From positions 1-46,864 of the forward strand of contig JAHDBC010000020.1 in assembly GCA_020630595.1 (NCBI GenBank): 46,864 bases of DNA, in the 5' to 3' direction. The DNA comes from Planktomarina sp. Lineage in GTDB: Bacteria; Pseudomonadota; Alphaproteobacteria; Rhodobacterales; Rhodobacteraceae. Positions within the stretch are counted from its first letter, which is position 1, and every line of letters starts with the position of its first letter. This document shows positions 18,597 to 27,527 of this stretch, piece after piece. The notes below the pieces were generated by a model. The model did no database searches, had not been told where the DNA came from, and worked only from the letters and a program-made list of their open reading frames with translations. The translations under genes and the position numbers were made by a program.

Positions 18597-20750
18597 ATGA
18601 CCGCGCATTACATCCAAAAGAACACCCTTTCCGTTTCATCAGACCTTGCTGATTTTGTTGAGGCAGAGGTGATTTCTGGGCTGGACATCAGTGCGGATGT
18701 TGTTTGGGCCGGGCTTGCAGACATCGTTGCAACGCACACGGCATCCAACCGGGCCCTTTTGGAAAAACGCGAAACCCTGCAACGCCAGATTGATGACTGG
18801 CACCTGTCACGCAAAGACCAACCCCACGACGGTGCTGCCTACAAGGCATTTCTGGAACAGATCGGCTATCTTATCCCCGAAGGCGGGGATTTCGAAATCG
18901 AAACCGCCAATGTCGATCCAGAAATTGCCACTATTGCCGGGCCGCAACTGGTGGTGCCTGCAACGAATGCGCGGTTTGTTTTGAATGCAGCAAATGCGCG
19001 CTGGGGCAGCCTGTATGACGCGCTTTACGGAACCGACGCCATGGGCACCCCCCCGCCCGCCGGTGGGTTCAACGACGGCCGTGGCGCGCGGGTTGTGGCA
19101 CGCGCAGCCGTGTTCTTGGATGAATCCTTTCCGGCTGTGGCGGTCAGTCACGGGGCCGCATCACGGTATCACGTGGAAAATGGCATGTTGCACATCGACG
19201 GTGCCGGATTGATCGACCCCGACCGTTTTGTGGGCCACACCGGGCCAGCGGATAATCCAACATCGGTGTTCCTGCGTCACAACAATTTGCATGTCGAACT
19301 GGTGTTCGATCCCGGCCACCCGATTGGGAAAACCGCCGCATCTGGGCTGGCAGACGTGCGGGTGGAATCTGCGATTTCGGCGATTGTCGATCATGAAGAT
19401 TCCGTTGCCTGCGTTGATGGTGCAGACAAGGTCACGGCCTATCGCAATTGGCTGGGCCTGATGAAAGGCGACCTGCAAGATACATTCGAAAAAAATGGCG
19501 CACCGATGACGCGCAGGTTGCGGGGTGATCGCACCTTTACCGGGCCTGACGGTTCAGAACGATCCTTGAAAGGTCGCGCCCTATTGCTGGTTCGCAACGT
19601 GGGGCATTTGATGACGACCCCCGCGGTTTTGGCGCCCGATGGAACCGAAGTCTTTGAAGGGTTTCTGGACGCGTTGGTGACCACGATGATCGCGATGCAT
19701 GACCTGAAAAAGACGGGCGGCCCCCGCAATTCAACGGCCGGTTCCGTCTATGTCGTGAAACCCAAAATGCACGGCCCGGAAGAGGTCGCGTTCGCGGATA
19801 CGCTGTTTGGCGATGTGGAACGTGTTTTGGGTCTGCCGCAATACACCGTGAAACTAGGCATAATGGATGAAGAACGGCGCACTTCCGTCAATCTGAAAGA
19901 ATGCATCCGGGCCGCCAAGCATCGCGTTGTTTTCATCAACACTGGTTTTCTGGATCGAACAGGTGATGAAATTCACACGTCCATGGAAGCAGGCCCGTTC
20001 AGCCGCAAAGACTTTATCAAGCGCAAAGGCTGGATCACAGCCTATGAAAATCAGAACGTCGATATTGGCTTGGAATGCGGGCTGTCGGGCAAGGCCCAGA
20101 TCGGCAAGGGCATGTGGGCGATGCCCGACCAGATGGGCGCCATGCTGGACGCCAAGATCGAACACCCCAAAGCCGGCGCAAACTGCGCGTGGGTGCCCAG
20201 CCCCACAGCCGCGACGTTGCACGCCCTGCATTATCACAAAGTGAATGTGTTCGATGTGCAGGCAAAATTGGCACAGGGTGGGCGACGCGCATACGTCGAA
20301 GCGCTGCTGGATATTCCAATTGCCAGCTACCGCCGCTGGACCAAAGATCAAATCCGCAAAGAGGTTGAAAACAACGCACAAGGCATTCTGGGCTATGTTG
20401 TGCGCTGGATTGATCAGGGTATTGGCTGTTCAAAAGTGCCAGACATCAACAATGTCGGGCTGATGGAAGACCGCGCCACGTGCCGCATTTCTGCCCAGCA
20501 CATAGCCAACTGGCTGCATCACGACATCATCACTGATGCGGATGTTCGGGAAATCTTTGAACGCATGGCCCAAGTCGTGGATACGCAAAACGCGGGCGAC
20601 CCCGAATACCGGCCCATGGCGCCATCATTCGATGGTCTGGCGTTCCGTGCAGCCCTTGATCTGGTTTTGAAAGGCGCGGATCAGCCATCAGGGTATACCG
20701 AACCCCTGTTGCACGCTTACCGGTTGGAGCTAAAGGCACGTGGGGCCTGA
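18597..20750 (+). CDS. glcB: Malate synthase G
   Basis: A 717-residue enzyme condensing glyoxylate with acetyl-CoA to malate; length and segments fit isoform G (about 720 residues). Seen are the long N-terminal region, the inserted domain, [27 protein letters not shown], the active-site block [39 protein letters not shown], and the C-terminal [12 protein letters not shown] with the catalytic aspartate. No isocitrate lyase is in the window, so the glyoxylate probably comes from glycolate or purine catabolism. It is followed on the same strand by the ureidoglycine hydrolase and creatinase genes, which supports that reading. Confidence 0.97.
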   Translation: MTAHYIQKNTLSVSSDLADFVEAEVISGLDISADVVWAGLADIVATHTASNRALLEKRETLQRQIDDWHLSRKDQPHDGAAYKAFLEQIGYLIPEGGDFEIETANVDPEIATIAGPQLVVPATNARFVLNAANARWGSLYDALYGTDAMGTPPPAGGFNDGRGARVVARAAVFLDESFPAVAVSHGAASRYHVENGMLHIDGAGLIDPDRFVGHTGPADNPTSVFLRHNNLHVELVFDPGHPIGKTAASGLADVRVESAISAIVDHEDSVACVDGADKVTAYRNWLGLMKGDLQDTFEKNGAPMTRRLRGDRTFTGPDGSERSLKGRALLLVRNVGHLMTTPAVLAPDGTEVFEGFLDALVTTMIAMHDLKKTGGPRNSTAGSVYVVKPKMHGPEEVAFADTLFGDVERVLGLPQYTVKLGIMDEERRTSVNLKECIRAAKHRVVFINTGFLDRTGDEIHTSMEAGPFSRKDFIKRKGWITAYENQNVDIGLECGLSGKAQIGKGMWAMPDQMGAMLDAKIEHPKAGANCAWVPSPTAATLHALHYHKVNVFDVQAKLAQGGRRAYVEALLDIPIASYRRWTKDQIRKEVENNAQGILGYVVRWIDQGIGCSKVPDINNVGLMEDRATCRISAQHIANWLHHDIITDADVREIFERMAQVVDTQNAGDPEYRPMAPSFDGLAFRAALDLVLKGADQPSGYTEPLLHAYRLELKARGA

Positions 20751-20860
20751 TTGCAGTTCACGATTATCAAATTTGTTGATCAGGACCTGTTCCGGGTTCA
20801 TGCCTAGCGCGCGCAACTTGCGTTTGGCACATTGCACACGCTGATCTGGGAAAAGTTATC

Positions 20861-21691
20861 ATGGCAAATCGCTATTTCACACCCGACGGGGGCCACCCCC
20901 CGCAAACACAGGTGATGACAGACAGGGCCGTTTTCACCGATGCATATGCGGTGATCCCCAAAGGCACCATGCGCGATATCGTGACCAGCTTTCTGCCCTT
21001 TTGGGACAACACGCGGCTTTGGGTGTTGTCCCGCCCATTATCAGGATTTGCGGAAACATTTTCGCAATACATCATGGAAGTTGCGCCAGGCGGCGGATCC
21101 GAAACGCCCGAAACGGACCCTGCAGCACAGGGTGTGTTGTTTGTTGTCAGTGGCAACGGGCAAATTGTGATCGAAGGCATCAAGCATGACCTTGAACCGG
21201 GCAGCTATGTTTATCTGCCCCCTGCCGCGAAATGGTCGATGCGAAACTGGGGCAAGGATAATTTTGTATTCCACTGGATCCGCAAAAGATACGACGCCGT
21301 CCTGGGACTGGACGCGCCAGATGCCTTCGTTGTGAATGAACGGGATGTTGCGCCGACAGACATGCCCGGCACGGATGGGAAATGGGCCACAACCCGGTTC
21401 GTGGACCCATCTGACATGCGCCATGACATGCACGTCACAATCGTGACCTTTGAACCGGGTGCCGTGATCCCATTTGCAGAAACCCATGTGATGGAACACG
21501 GGCTTTATGTTTTGGAAGGCAAAGCGGTTTATCGTCTGAATGCAGATTGGGTCGAAGTGGAAGCGGGTGATTACATGTGGTTGCGCGCATTCTGCCCGCA
21601 AGCCTGCTATGCGGGGGGGCCGGGCAAATTCAGATATTTGCTGTATAAAGACGTGAACCGTCACATGAAACTTGGGGCATTTGGTTCATAA
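20861..21691 (+). CDS. allE: (S)-ureidoglycine aminohydrolase (bicupin)
   Basis: A 276-residue double-cupin protein. It removes ammonia from (S)-ureidoglycine to give (S)-ureidoglycolate, after allantoate hydrolysis in purine breakdown. The second cupin carries the metal site: ETHVMEHGLYVLEGKAVY supplies glutamate and two histidines, and the glutamine sits in CPQACYAGG. The C-terminal FRYLLYKDVNRHMKL segment parallels E. coli AllE. RBS GGGAAAAG precedes the ATG. The flanking steps, allantoate amidohydrolase (allC) and ureidoglycolate lyase (allA), are absent from the window. It lies 110 bp after glcB, which uses the glyoxylate end product. Confidence 0.88.
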   Translation: MANRYFTPDGGHPPQTQVMTDRAVFTDAYAVIPKGTMRDIVTSFLPFWDNTRLWVLSRPLSGFAETFSQYIMEVAPGGGSETPETDPAAQGVLFVVSGNGQIVIEGIKHDLEPGSYVYLPPAAKWSMRNWGKDNFVFHWIRKRYDAVLGLDAPDAFVVNERDVAPTDMPGTDGKWATTRFVDPSDMRHDMHVTIVTFEPGAVIPFAETHVMEHGLYVLEGKAVYRLNADWVEVEAGDYMWLRAFCPQACYAGGPGKFRYLLYKDVNRHMKLGAFGS

Positions 21692-21734
21692 AACGATTGA
21701 TTTTCCGCGTGCGCAACGCAATGTGTTTTCGGGG

Positions 21735-21864
21735 CCGACGATGGCGTCGTCGGACAATCGTCCACCCAGCAACCTTCCTGAACGCCGGGACTTTTCTGTG
21801 CCGTTGATCGGTTTGGAAGGTTCCTCTTTCCCGACCGTGACAGCGGCCATACGTGAGAGGAACC
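21735..21864 (+). promoter_or_regulatory. Structured leader of the creatinase gene with two mutually exclusive stems
   Basis: Three elements are visible. A perfect 7-bp hairpin CCGACGA/TCGTCGG lies at 21735-21753. Stem A pairs AACCTTCC (21771-21778) with GGAAGGTT (21815-21822). Stem B pairs GGTTCCTCT (21819-21827) with AGAGGAACC (21856-21864), a perfect 9-bp match that buries the Shine-Dalgarno AGAGGA ahead of the ATG at 21869. Stems A and B share GGTT (21819-21822) and cannot form together. This is the layout of a translational riboswitch or RNA-based switch; no known aptamer class is recognised. Confidence 0.5.
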
Positions 21865-21868
21865 AAAT

Positions 21869-23071
21869 ATGGACCGTCCAGAATATCACCGATTTCATCA
21901 GGGTGAAAAAACACTCCCCTTTTCAGATGCAGAATACGAAGCCCGTCTGTCAGGCCTGCGCACGACCATGCGCGACCAAGGCATTGATGCATGTGTTCTG
22001 ACGTCGATGCATTGTGTCGCCTATTATTGCGGCTTTTTGTACTGCGCTTTTGGCCGCCCCTATGCATTGGTTGTGACCGCCACCGATACCGTTTCATTCA
22101 GCGCCGGTATTGATGCCGCCCAACCGTGGCGGCGGGGCTATGGGGACAACATCACCTATACGGACTGGCAGCGAAACAACTATTGGCGCGCCATACAATC
22201 CGTCACCGGAACGGGTCGTGTGATCGGATACGAAGCGGATCATATGACCCTTGCCCAACATGGCCTTATGATGGAATTTCTGAAACCCAGTGCCGTACTT
22301 GACGTTGCTGCCGCATCCATGCGCCAGCGCATGCACAAATCTGACGCGGAAATTGATCTGATCCGGGCCGGGGCCGCTGTGGCTGACGTGGGTGGATACG
22401 CGATCCGCGATGCGATCAAGATGGGGACCCGTGAAATTGATGTCGCCATGGCCGGACGCGACGCGATGGAAATTGAAATCGCAAAACGCTTTCCCGACGC
22501 TGAATTTCGGGACACGTGGGTTTGGTTTCAATCTGGGATCAACACCGATGGCGCCCACAACCCCGTCACGGCCCGCAAACTGGAACCGGGCGATATTCTA
22601 AGCCTGAACAGTTTCCCGATGATCAATGGGTACTACACAGCCTTGGAACGCACGTTGTTTGTCGAAACGGTGGATGATGCCAGTCTGGCAATTTGGAACA
22701 CGAATGTCGCGGCCCATGAATATGGAATGTCATTGCTAAAACCCGGCGTCACCTGCGCCGAGGTTACGGCAAAGATCAACACATTCTTCGAAGACCGCGA
22801 TGTCCTGCAATATCGTACCTTTGGGTACGGGCATTCGTTTGGCGTGTTGTCCCATTATTATGGGCGCGAAGCGGGGTTGGAACTGCGCGAAGACATCGAC
22901 ACTGTTCTGGAACCCGGCATGGTCATTTCCATGGAACCCATGTTGACGATCCCCGATGGCCAACCGGGTGCGGGTGGATACCGGGAACATGACATTTTGA
23001 TCATCACCGAAGATGGCAATGAAAATATCACGGGCTATCCCTACGGGCCGGGCTTCAACGTGGTGGGGTGA
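21869..23071 (+). CDS. creA: Creatinase (creatine amidinohydrolase)
   Basis: A 400-residue metal-free member of the M24 pita-bread fold, hydrolysing creatine to sarcosine and urea. It tracks Pseudomonas creatinase along its length: CAFGRPYALVVTATD, AQPWRRGYGDNITYTDWQR, TWVWFQSGINTDGAHNPVT, and the long RTFGYGHSFGVLSHYYG block. Catalytic H230 and glutamates E260 and E356 correspond, with a constant offset of two, to H232, E262 and E358 of the Pseudomonas enzyme. RBS AGAGGA is ideal but can be masked by the leader. Sarcosine oxidase or dehydrogenase is not nearby. A general Xaa-Pro peptidase or the DMSP lyase DddP are poorer matches. The symbol is used in the sense of creatinase. Confidence 0.88.
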   Translation: MDRPEYHRFHQGEKTLPFSDAEYEARLSGLRTTMRDQGIDACVLTSMHCVAYYCGFLYCAFGRPYALVVTATDTVSFSAGIDAAQPWRRGYGDNITYTDWQRNNYWRAIQSVTGTGRVIGYEADHMTLAQHGLMMEFLKPSAVLDVAAASMRQRMHKSDAEIDLIRAGAAVADVGGYAIRDAIKMGTREIDVAMAGRDAMEIEIAKRFPDAEFRDTWVWFQSGINTDGAHNPVTARKLEPGDILSLNSFPMINGYYTALERTLFVETVDDASLAIWNTNVAAHEYGMSLLKPGVTCAEVTAKINTFFEDRDVLQYRTFGYGHSFGVLSHYYGREAGLELREDIDTVLEPGMVISMEPMLTIPDGQPGAGGYREHDILIITEDGNENITGYPYGPGFNVVG

Positions 23072-23091
23072 TCATTCAGCGGTGCAGCCCA

Positions 23092-23943
23092 TCAGGGTTG
23101 CACCACTGACCATACAGGATCAGGCGCACCACCAATGGCACGCGTCAGATCGGCCGCTGCGCGGGTCACGGCGGCGCTGAAATGGGCCAAATCCGTCGCA
23201 GACACCCGGCTTGTTGGGCCTGAAACGGAAATGCCTGCAACAGCAAACTGTGACATATCGAAAACCGGCGCAGCCACGCATTGCATTCCCAGATTTCGTT
23301 CCTGGGCATCAATCGCAAATCCCCGTTTGCGGGTCAGCGCCAGATCATCCCTAAGCGTGTCGATGTGCGTCAGGGAATGCGGGGTGAATGCCGTGAACTT
23401 TGCTTGATCGGCCCATCGTTCAAACTGACTGTCCGGCATATGCGCCAACAGCGCCTTGCCGATGCCGGATGAATGCATTTCCGCCAACGTACCCGGTGGG
23501 AAAAAGGCACGAATGATTTCATTGGTTTCAACCTGCCCCAAAAACAGAACCATGCCGCCTTTTTCGATCCCCAAATTCGCGGTTTCACCCGTTTCTTCCA
23601 TCAAACGCCGCAATATTGGGCGTGCCCGATCCACCAAACTGGTGCGGCGCAAAAACTTTGCACCGATGATGAAGGCATTCGCACCGATTGACCAAAGCTG
23701 GGTGGCGGGGTCAAATTCAACCAGACCGCGCCGTTCCAGCGTCACCAAAACGCGGTAAACGGTGGCGGGCGATTGGTTCAGTTCGTCCGCCAAAACCGAC
23801 AAGGGCTTTCCCTGATCATCGCTTAGGTGTTCAAAAATCTGCATCGCACGATCCAGCGACTTGATCGTGTTCTGTTCGGTCTTGTCGTGCCAGCCCCGCG
23901 GACGGCCCCGGCTGCGACGGGATTCTAGCGAATTATCAGCCAT
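23092..23943 (-). CDS. bhcR: BhcR, IclR-family regulator of the beta-hydroxyaspartate cycle
   Basis: A 283-residue IclR-type regulator. A basic N-terminus (RRSRGRPRGWHDKTEQ) precedes the winged helix: TIKSLDRAMQIFEHLSD, then LADELNQSPATVYRVLVTLERRGLVE. The C-terminal effector domain runs from about residue 100, with IGKALLAHMP and GFAIDAQERNLGMQCVAAPVFD. The gene is divergent from bhcA, the same arrangement as in Paracoccus denitrificans, where BhcR controls bhcABCD and senses glyoxylate. It converges on the creatinase gene with 20 bp between stops. Confidence 0.9.
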   Translation of the reverse strand: MADNSLESRRSRGRPRGWHDKTEQNTIKSLDRAMQIFEHLSDDQGKPLSVLADELNQSPATVYRVLVTLERRGLVEFDPATQLWSIGANAFIIGAKFLRRTSLVDRARPILRRLMEETGETANLGIEKGGMVLFLGQVETNEIIRAFFPPGTLAEMHSSGIGKALLAHMPDSQFERWADQAKFTAFTPHSLTHIDTLRDDLALTRKRGFAIDAQERNLGMQCVAAPVFDMSQFAVAGISVSGPTSRVSATDLAHFSAAVTRAAADLTRAIGGAPDPVWSVVQP

Positions 23944-23967
23944 GGTTTCCCACCCATCAGAATATGT

Positions 23968-23991
23968 GAAATCTTATTTCATAATATGAAA
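23968..23991. promoter_or_regulatory. Candidate BhcR operator
   Basis: In the AT-rich region between bhcR and bhcA two overlapping dyads occur: GAAAT-CTT-ATTTC at 23968-23980 and TTTCAT-AAT-ATGAAA at 23977-23991. Short-arm dyads with 3-base spacers suit an IclR-family dimer or tetramer. The overlap offers two faces of the same site, 24 bases from the bhcR start. Confidence 0.5.
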
Positions 23992-24110
23992 AATATAACC
24001 ATCTGAAAAATATAGGGGAATCGGAACACCCTGAACCAAAGCACTGGATTCGAAAAAATTTCCTATCAGAAACTTTGCTCATACCCTGCCATCACACCAC
24101 GGAGGATGTC

Positions 24111-25301
24111 ATGAGCTTTCAAAATCCTGTCTTCATACCGGGCCCGACCAACATACCAGACCGGCTTCGCAAGGCGTGCGACATGCCGACGATCGATCAC
24201 AGATCGTCCCTGTTCGCGGATCTTTTGCACCCCGCGCGTGAAGGCGTACGTGAAATCCTGAAATCCAAAACGGCAGAGGTTTTCATTTTCCCTTCCACAG
24301 GGACGGGTGGATGGGAAACAGCCCTCACCAACACGCTGTCTGCCGGCGACACGGTGCTTGCGGCCCGCAATGGCATGTTTTCCCATCGCTGGATTGATAT
24401 GTGCACCCGCCACGGTCTGAAGGTGGACATTGTGGAAACGCCGTGGGGCCACGGGATATCTGCACAACGTTACAAAGAAATTCTCGCGCGCGACACCGAC
24501 TACAAAATCAAGGCAGTCTTGGCGACACACAATGAAACCGCCACGGGCGTCGTTTCAAACATATCCGCCATCCGCAACGCATTGGATGAAACCGGCCATC
24601 CCGCCCTGTTGTTTGTCGACGGTGTGTCGTCGATCGGGTCAATGGATTTCCGGTTCGATGACTGGGGCGTGGATGTTGCGGTCACCGGATCGCAAAAGGG
24701 TTTCATGCTGCCTGCCGGGCTTGCAATCGTTGGTTTCAGTGGCAAAGCACTGGCCGCGACCGAAACTGCGGGCTTGCCGCGCACGTTTTTCGACATTCGC
24801 GATATGGCCGCGGGCTACGCGAACAATGGGTACCCCTATACCCCGGCTGTTGGTTTGCTGAACGGGTTGAACGAATCCTGTCAGATGCTGCTGGACGAAG
24901 GGTTGGACAATGTCTTTGCCCGCCATCACCGCATCGCCGAAGGCGTGCGCCGTGCCGTTCATGCGTGGGGGTTTGATCTGTGCGCTGCATCAGTGGATCT
25001 GTATTCCGACACCGTCAGTGCGATCAGAACCCCCGATGGGTTCAACGCCACGCAAATCGTGACCCATGCCGCAGATGTTTATGGCACCGCCTTTGGCGTC
25101 GGTTTGGGCGATGTTGCGGGCAAGGTGTTCCGCATCGGCCATCTTGGCAGCATGACCGACGTGATGGCCCTATCCGGGATCGCAACAGCCGAAATGTGCA
25201 TGGCTGATCTTGGGCTTGATATCGAACTTGGTGCGGGCGTCGCCGCGGCACAGGCGTTCTATCGGCAGGGGCAAACCGCAACGCACAAAAAGGCAGCATG
25301 A
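24111..25301 (+). CDS. bhcA: BhcA, aspartate-glyoxylate aminotransferase
   Basis: A 396-residue class V PLP aminotransferase. In the beta-hydroxyaspartate cycle it transfers the amino group of aspartate to glyoxylate, giving oxaloacetate and glycine. Features: PVFIPGPTNIPDRLRKA at the start, PSTGTGGWETAL as the cofactor phosphate loop, FVDGVSSIGSMDF with the PLP-ring aspartate, and Schiff-base K196 in TGSQKGFML. Start 24111 is set by GGAGG eight bases upstream; an earlier ATG lacks both an RBS and conservation. It would be called serine-glyoxylate aminotransferase without its context, but the bhcBCD genes that follow in overlap settle the pathway. Confidence 0.93.
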   Translation: MSFQNPVFIPGPTNIPDRLRKACDMPTIDHRSSLFADLLHPAREGVREILKSKTAEVFIFPSTGTGGWETALTNTLSAGDTVLAARNGMFSHRWIDMCTRHGLKVDIVETPWGHGISAQRYKEILARDTDYKIKAVLATHNETATGVVSNISAIRNALDETGHPALLFVDGVSSIGSMDFRFDDWGVDVAVTGSQKGFMLPAGLAIVGFSGKALAATETAGLPRTFFDIRDMAAGYANNGYPYTPAVGLLNGLNESCQMLLDEGLDNVFARHHRIAEGVRRAVHAWGFDLCAASVDLYSDTVSAIRTPDGFNATQIVTHAADVYGTAFGVGLGDVAGKVFRIGHLGSMTDVMALSGIATAEMCMADLGLDIELGAGVAAAQAFYRQGQTATHKKAA

Positions 25302-26269
25302 TGAAAGATCTGATCGACCTGACCCTTCCGACCTATGACGACATGCTGGCCGCCCATGATCGGATCAAACCGCATATCCGGCGCACCCCGATCCGGACAT
25401 CGGATTACCTGAACGACCTGACCGGCGCACAGCTGTTTTTCAAATGCGAGAATTTTCAGGAACCGGGCGCGTTCAAGGTGCGCGGGGCCACCAACGCCGT
25501 CTTTGGTTTGGATGATGCACAGGCCGCAAAGGGCGTGGCCACGCATTCGTCCGGCAACCATGCATCCTGTTTGTCGTACGCGGCCATGTTGCGCGGCATT
25601 CCATGCAACGTCGTCATGCCCCGAACCGCCCCGCAGGCCAAGAAAGACACGGTACGCCGATATGGTGGGGTGATCACGGAATGCGACCCTTCCACCACGT
25701 CGCGCGAAGCGACGTTTGCGCAGGTTCAGGCCCAGACCGGTGGTGATTTTGTCCACCCTTACAACGACCCACGGGTTATCGCAGGGCAAGGCACCTGTGC
25801 GCTGGAAATGATGGAACAAACCGATGGGGTCGATATTGCCATGGCGCCGATTGGCGGCGGTGGCATGGTGTCGGGCACCTGTCTGACACTTTCAACACTT
25901 GCGCCTGAAACACAGATTATCGCGGCCGAACCCGAACAGGCCGATGATGCAATGCGCAGTTTCAAGGCAGGCTACATCATCGCTGATGATGCACCCAAAA
26001 CCATTGCCGATGGTCTGTTGGTTCCACTGAAAGAACGCACGTGGCATTTCGTGTCGAACCACGTGACTGACATTCTGACCGCATCGGAACAAGATATCGT
26101 CGATGCCATGAAGTTGACGTGGAAACATCTGCGCATCGTCATGGAACCGTCCAGCGCGGTGCCATTGGCCACCATCCTGAAACACAAAGACCGGTTCGCA
26201 GGCAAGCGCGTCGGCATCATCATCACCGGCGGCAATGTCGATCTCGACAAGCTGCCATGGACCCTTTGA
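25298..26269 (+). CDS. bhcB: BhcB, beta-hydroxyaspartate dehydratase
   Basis: A 323-residue fold-type II PLP enzyme of the serine/threonine dehydratase group. It removes water from (2R,3S)-beta-hydroxyaspartate to give iminosuccinate. Schiff-base K60 is in EPGAFKVRGATNAV, the HSSGNHASCLSYAA asparagine loop contacts PLP, and PIGGGGMVSG binds the phosphate. There is no ACT regulatory domain, unlike biosynthetic threonine deaminase. The ATG overlaps the bhcA stop by 3 bases, and a second ATG directly follows, so the start may be one codon later. Context fixes the substrate. Confidence 0.92.
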   Translation: MMKDLIDLTLPTYDDMLAAHDRIKPHIRRTPIRTSDYLNDLTGAQLFFKCENFQEPGAFKVRGATNAVFGLDDAQAAKGVATHSSGNHASCLSYAAMLRGIPCNVVMPRTAPQAKKDTVRRYGGVITECDPSTTSREATFAQVQAQTGGDFVHPYNDPRVIAGQGTCALEMMEQTDGVDIAMAPIGGGGMVSGTCLTLSTLAPETQIIAAEPEQADDAMRSFKAGYIIADDAPKTIADGLLVPLKERTWHFVSNHVTDILTASEQDIVDAMKLTWKHLRIVMEPSSAVPLATILKHKDRFAGKRVGIIITGGNVDLDKLPWTL

Positions 26270-26283
26270 TCGGAGTGACCCCC

Positions 26284-27447
26284 ATGAATGCACACACAAA
26301 ATTCGAAGGTATGGAAGTTGGCTTTGACGTCCCCGCCCTGCCCGGCATGGATGCGGCGGATGTTCAAACCCCGGCGTTGATCCTTGATCTGGACGCGTTG
26401 GAACGGAATATCAAAAAGATGGGCGATTATGCCAAGGCACACGGGATGCGGCACCGGGTGCATGGCAAAATGCACAAATCCGTTGATGTCGCCAAACTGC
26501 AGGTCGAATTGGGCGGTGCCTGCGGCGTATGCTGCCAAAAAGTGTCAGAGGCTGAGGTGTTCGCCCGCGGCGGCATCAAGGACGTGCTGGTTTCAAACCA
26601 AGTGCGCGATCCGCAAAAAATCGATCGCTTGGCCCGCCTGCCGAAATTGGGCGCACGGGCGATTTGCTGTGTCGACGACCCTGCCAACGTCGCCGATCTT
26701 TCCGCCGCTGCGGTCCGCCATGGGACCCAGATCGAATGCCTTGTGGAAATCGACTGTGGGGCCGGACGCTGCGGCGTCACAACGACTGAAGCGGTTGTTC
26801 AAATCGCAAGTTTGATTGATGCCGCCGACGGCCTGAAATTCGCAGGCATCCAAGCGTATCAAGGTGCCATGCAACACATGGACAGCTATGCCGACCGCGA
26901 AGCAAAGCTGGCGGTGGCCATCGGCATGGTGTCTGACGCAGTCGCCGGTTTGAAATCCGTCGGTTTGGACTGCGACATCGTTGGCGGTGGCGGCACCGGG
27001 TCCTATTATTTCGAAAGCAATTCTGGCGTTTACAACGAATTGCAGTGTGGTTCCTATGCGTTCATGGACGCAGACTATGGCCGTATCCTGGACAAAGACG
27101 GCAACAGGATCGATCAGGGTGAATGGGAAAATGCGTTCTTCATTCTGACCCAAGTCATGAGCCATGCCAAAACAGACAAGGCGATTGTCGACGCAGGTTT
27201 GAAGGCACAATCGATCGACAGCGGCTTGCCCGTCATCTTTGGCCGGACCGATGTGGAATACGTCAAATGTTCCGACGAACACGGTGTTGTGGCCGACCCC
27301 GACGGGGTGCTGTCTGTTGGCGACAAACTGCATCTTGTGCCCGGGCACTGCGATCCAACTGCGAACGTGCATGATTGGTACGTCGGCGTGCGCGGCGGCA
27401 AAGTCGAAACGCTTTGGCCCATTTCGGCACGCGGCAAGGCATTCTGA
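26284..27447 (+). CDS. bhcC: BhcC, beta-hydroxyaspartate aldolase
   Basis: A 387-residue fold-type III PLP enzyme of the D-threonine aldolase/D-serine dehydratase-like family. It joins glycine and glyoxylate into (2R,3S)-beta-hydroxyaspartate, the carbon-carbon bond-forming step of the cycle. The alanine-racemase-like barrel starts at DVQTPALILDLDALERNI; K62 in HGKMHKSVD is the expected PLP lysine. VGGGGTGSYYFE is the phosphate-binding turn, and the C-terminal LVPGHCDPTANVHDWYVG supplies the metal-binding His and Cys. RBS GGAGTG lies 14 bp after bhcB. Database transfer would call it a D-threonine aldolase. Confidence 0.93.
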   Translation: MNAHTKFEGMEVGFDVPALPGMDAADVQTPALILDLDALERNIKKMGDYAKAHGMRHRVHGKMHKSVDVAKLQVELGGACGVCCQKVSEAEVFARGGIKDVLVSNQVRDPQKIDRLARLPKLGARAICCVDDPANVADLSAAAVRHGTQIECLVEIDCGAGRCGVTTTEAVVQIASLIDAADGLKFAGIQAYQGAMQHMDSYADREAKLAVAIGMVSDAVAGLKSVGLDCDIVGGGGTGSYYFESNSGVYNELQCGSYAFMDADYGRILDKDGNRIDQGEWENAFFILTQVMSHAKTDKAIVDAGLKAQSIDSGLPVIFGRTDVEYVKCSDEHGVVADPDGVLSVGDKLHLVPGHCDPTANVHDWYVGVRGGKVETLWPISARGKAF

Positions 27448-27463
27448 TCCACGCCACGGCAGC

Positions 27464-27489
27464 GGGTTGCGCCCCCAAAGGCGCAGCCC
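27464..27489 (+). repeat. Intercistronic hairpin between bhcC and bhcD
   Basis: A 10-bp stem with one G-T pair, GGGTTGCGCC with GGCGCAGCCC, around a 6-base loop, in the 80-bp gap that breaks the otherwise overlapping bhcABC string. It may protect the upstream message or set the bhcD ratio. No T run follows. Confidence 0.5.
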
Positions 27490-27527
27490 ACATCACCCCG
27501 GCTTTCCAGACAAGGTTACTGACAAAA

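Noticed and set aside
21734..21746. Possible guanidine-II (mini-ykkC) hairpin: GCCG, ACGA loop, TGGC
   Set aside because: One 4-bp stem with an ACGA loop is present, but the class needs two such hairpins and no second one is seen; the longer 7-bp CCGACGA/TCGTCGG stem is more stable.
21692..21868. Glycine riboswitch ahead of creatinase
   Set aside because: The conserved glycine aptamer core sequences are not visible, although the switch-like layout remains as a separate finding.
21869..23071. DMSP lyase DddP or Xaa-Pro dipeptidase as identity of the M24 protein
   Set aside because: The sequence follows creatinase blocks throughout and keeps H230, E260 and E356; DddP is longer and differs, and peptidase metal ligands are not the pattern seen.
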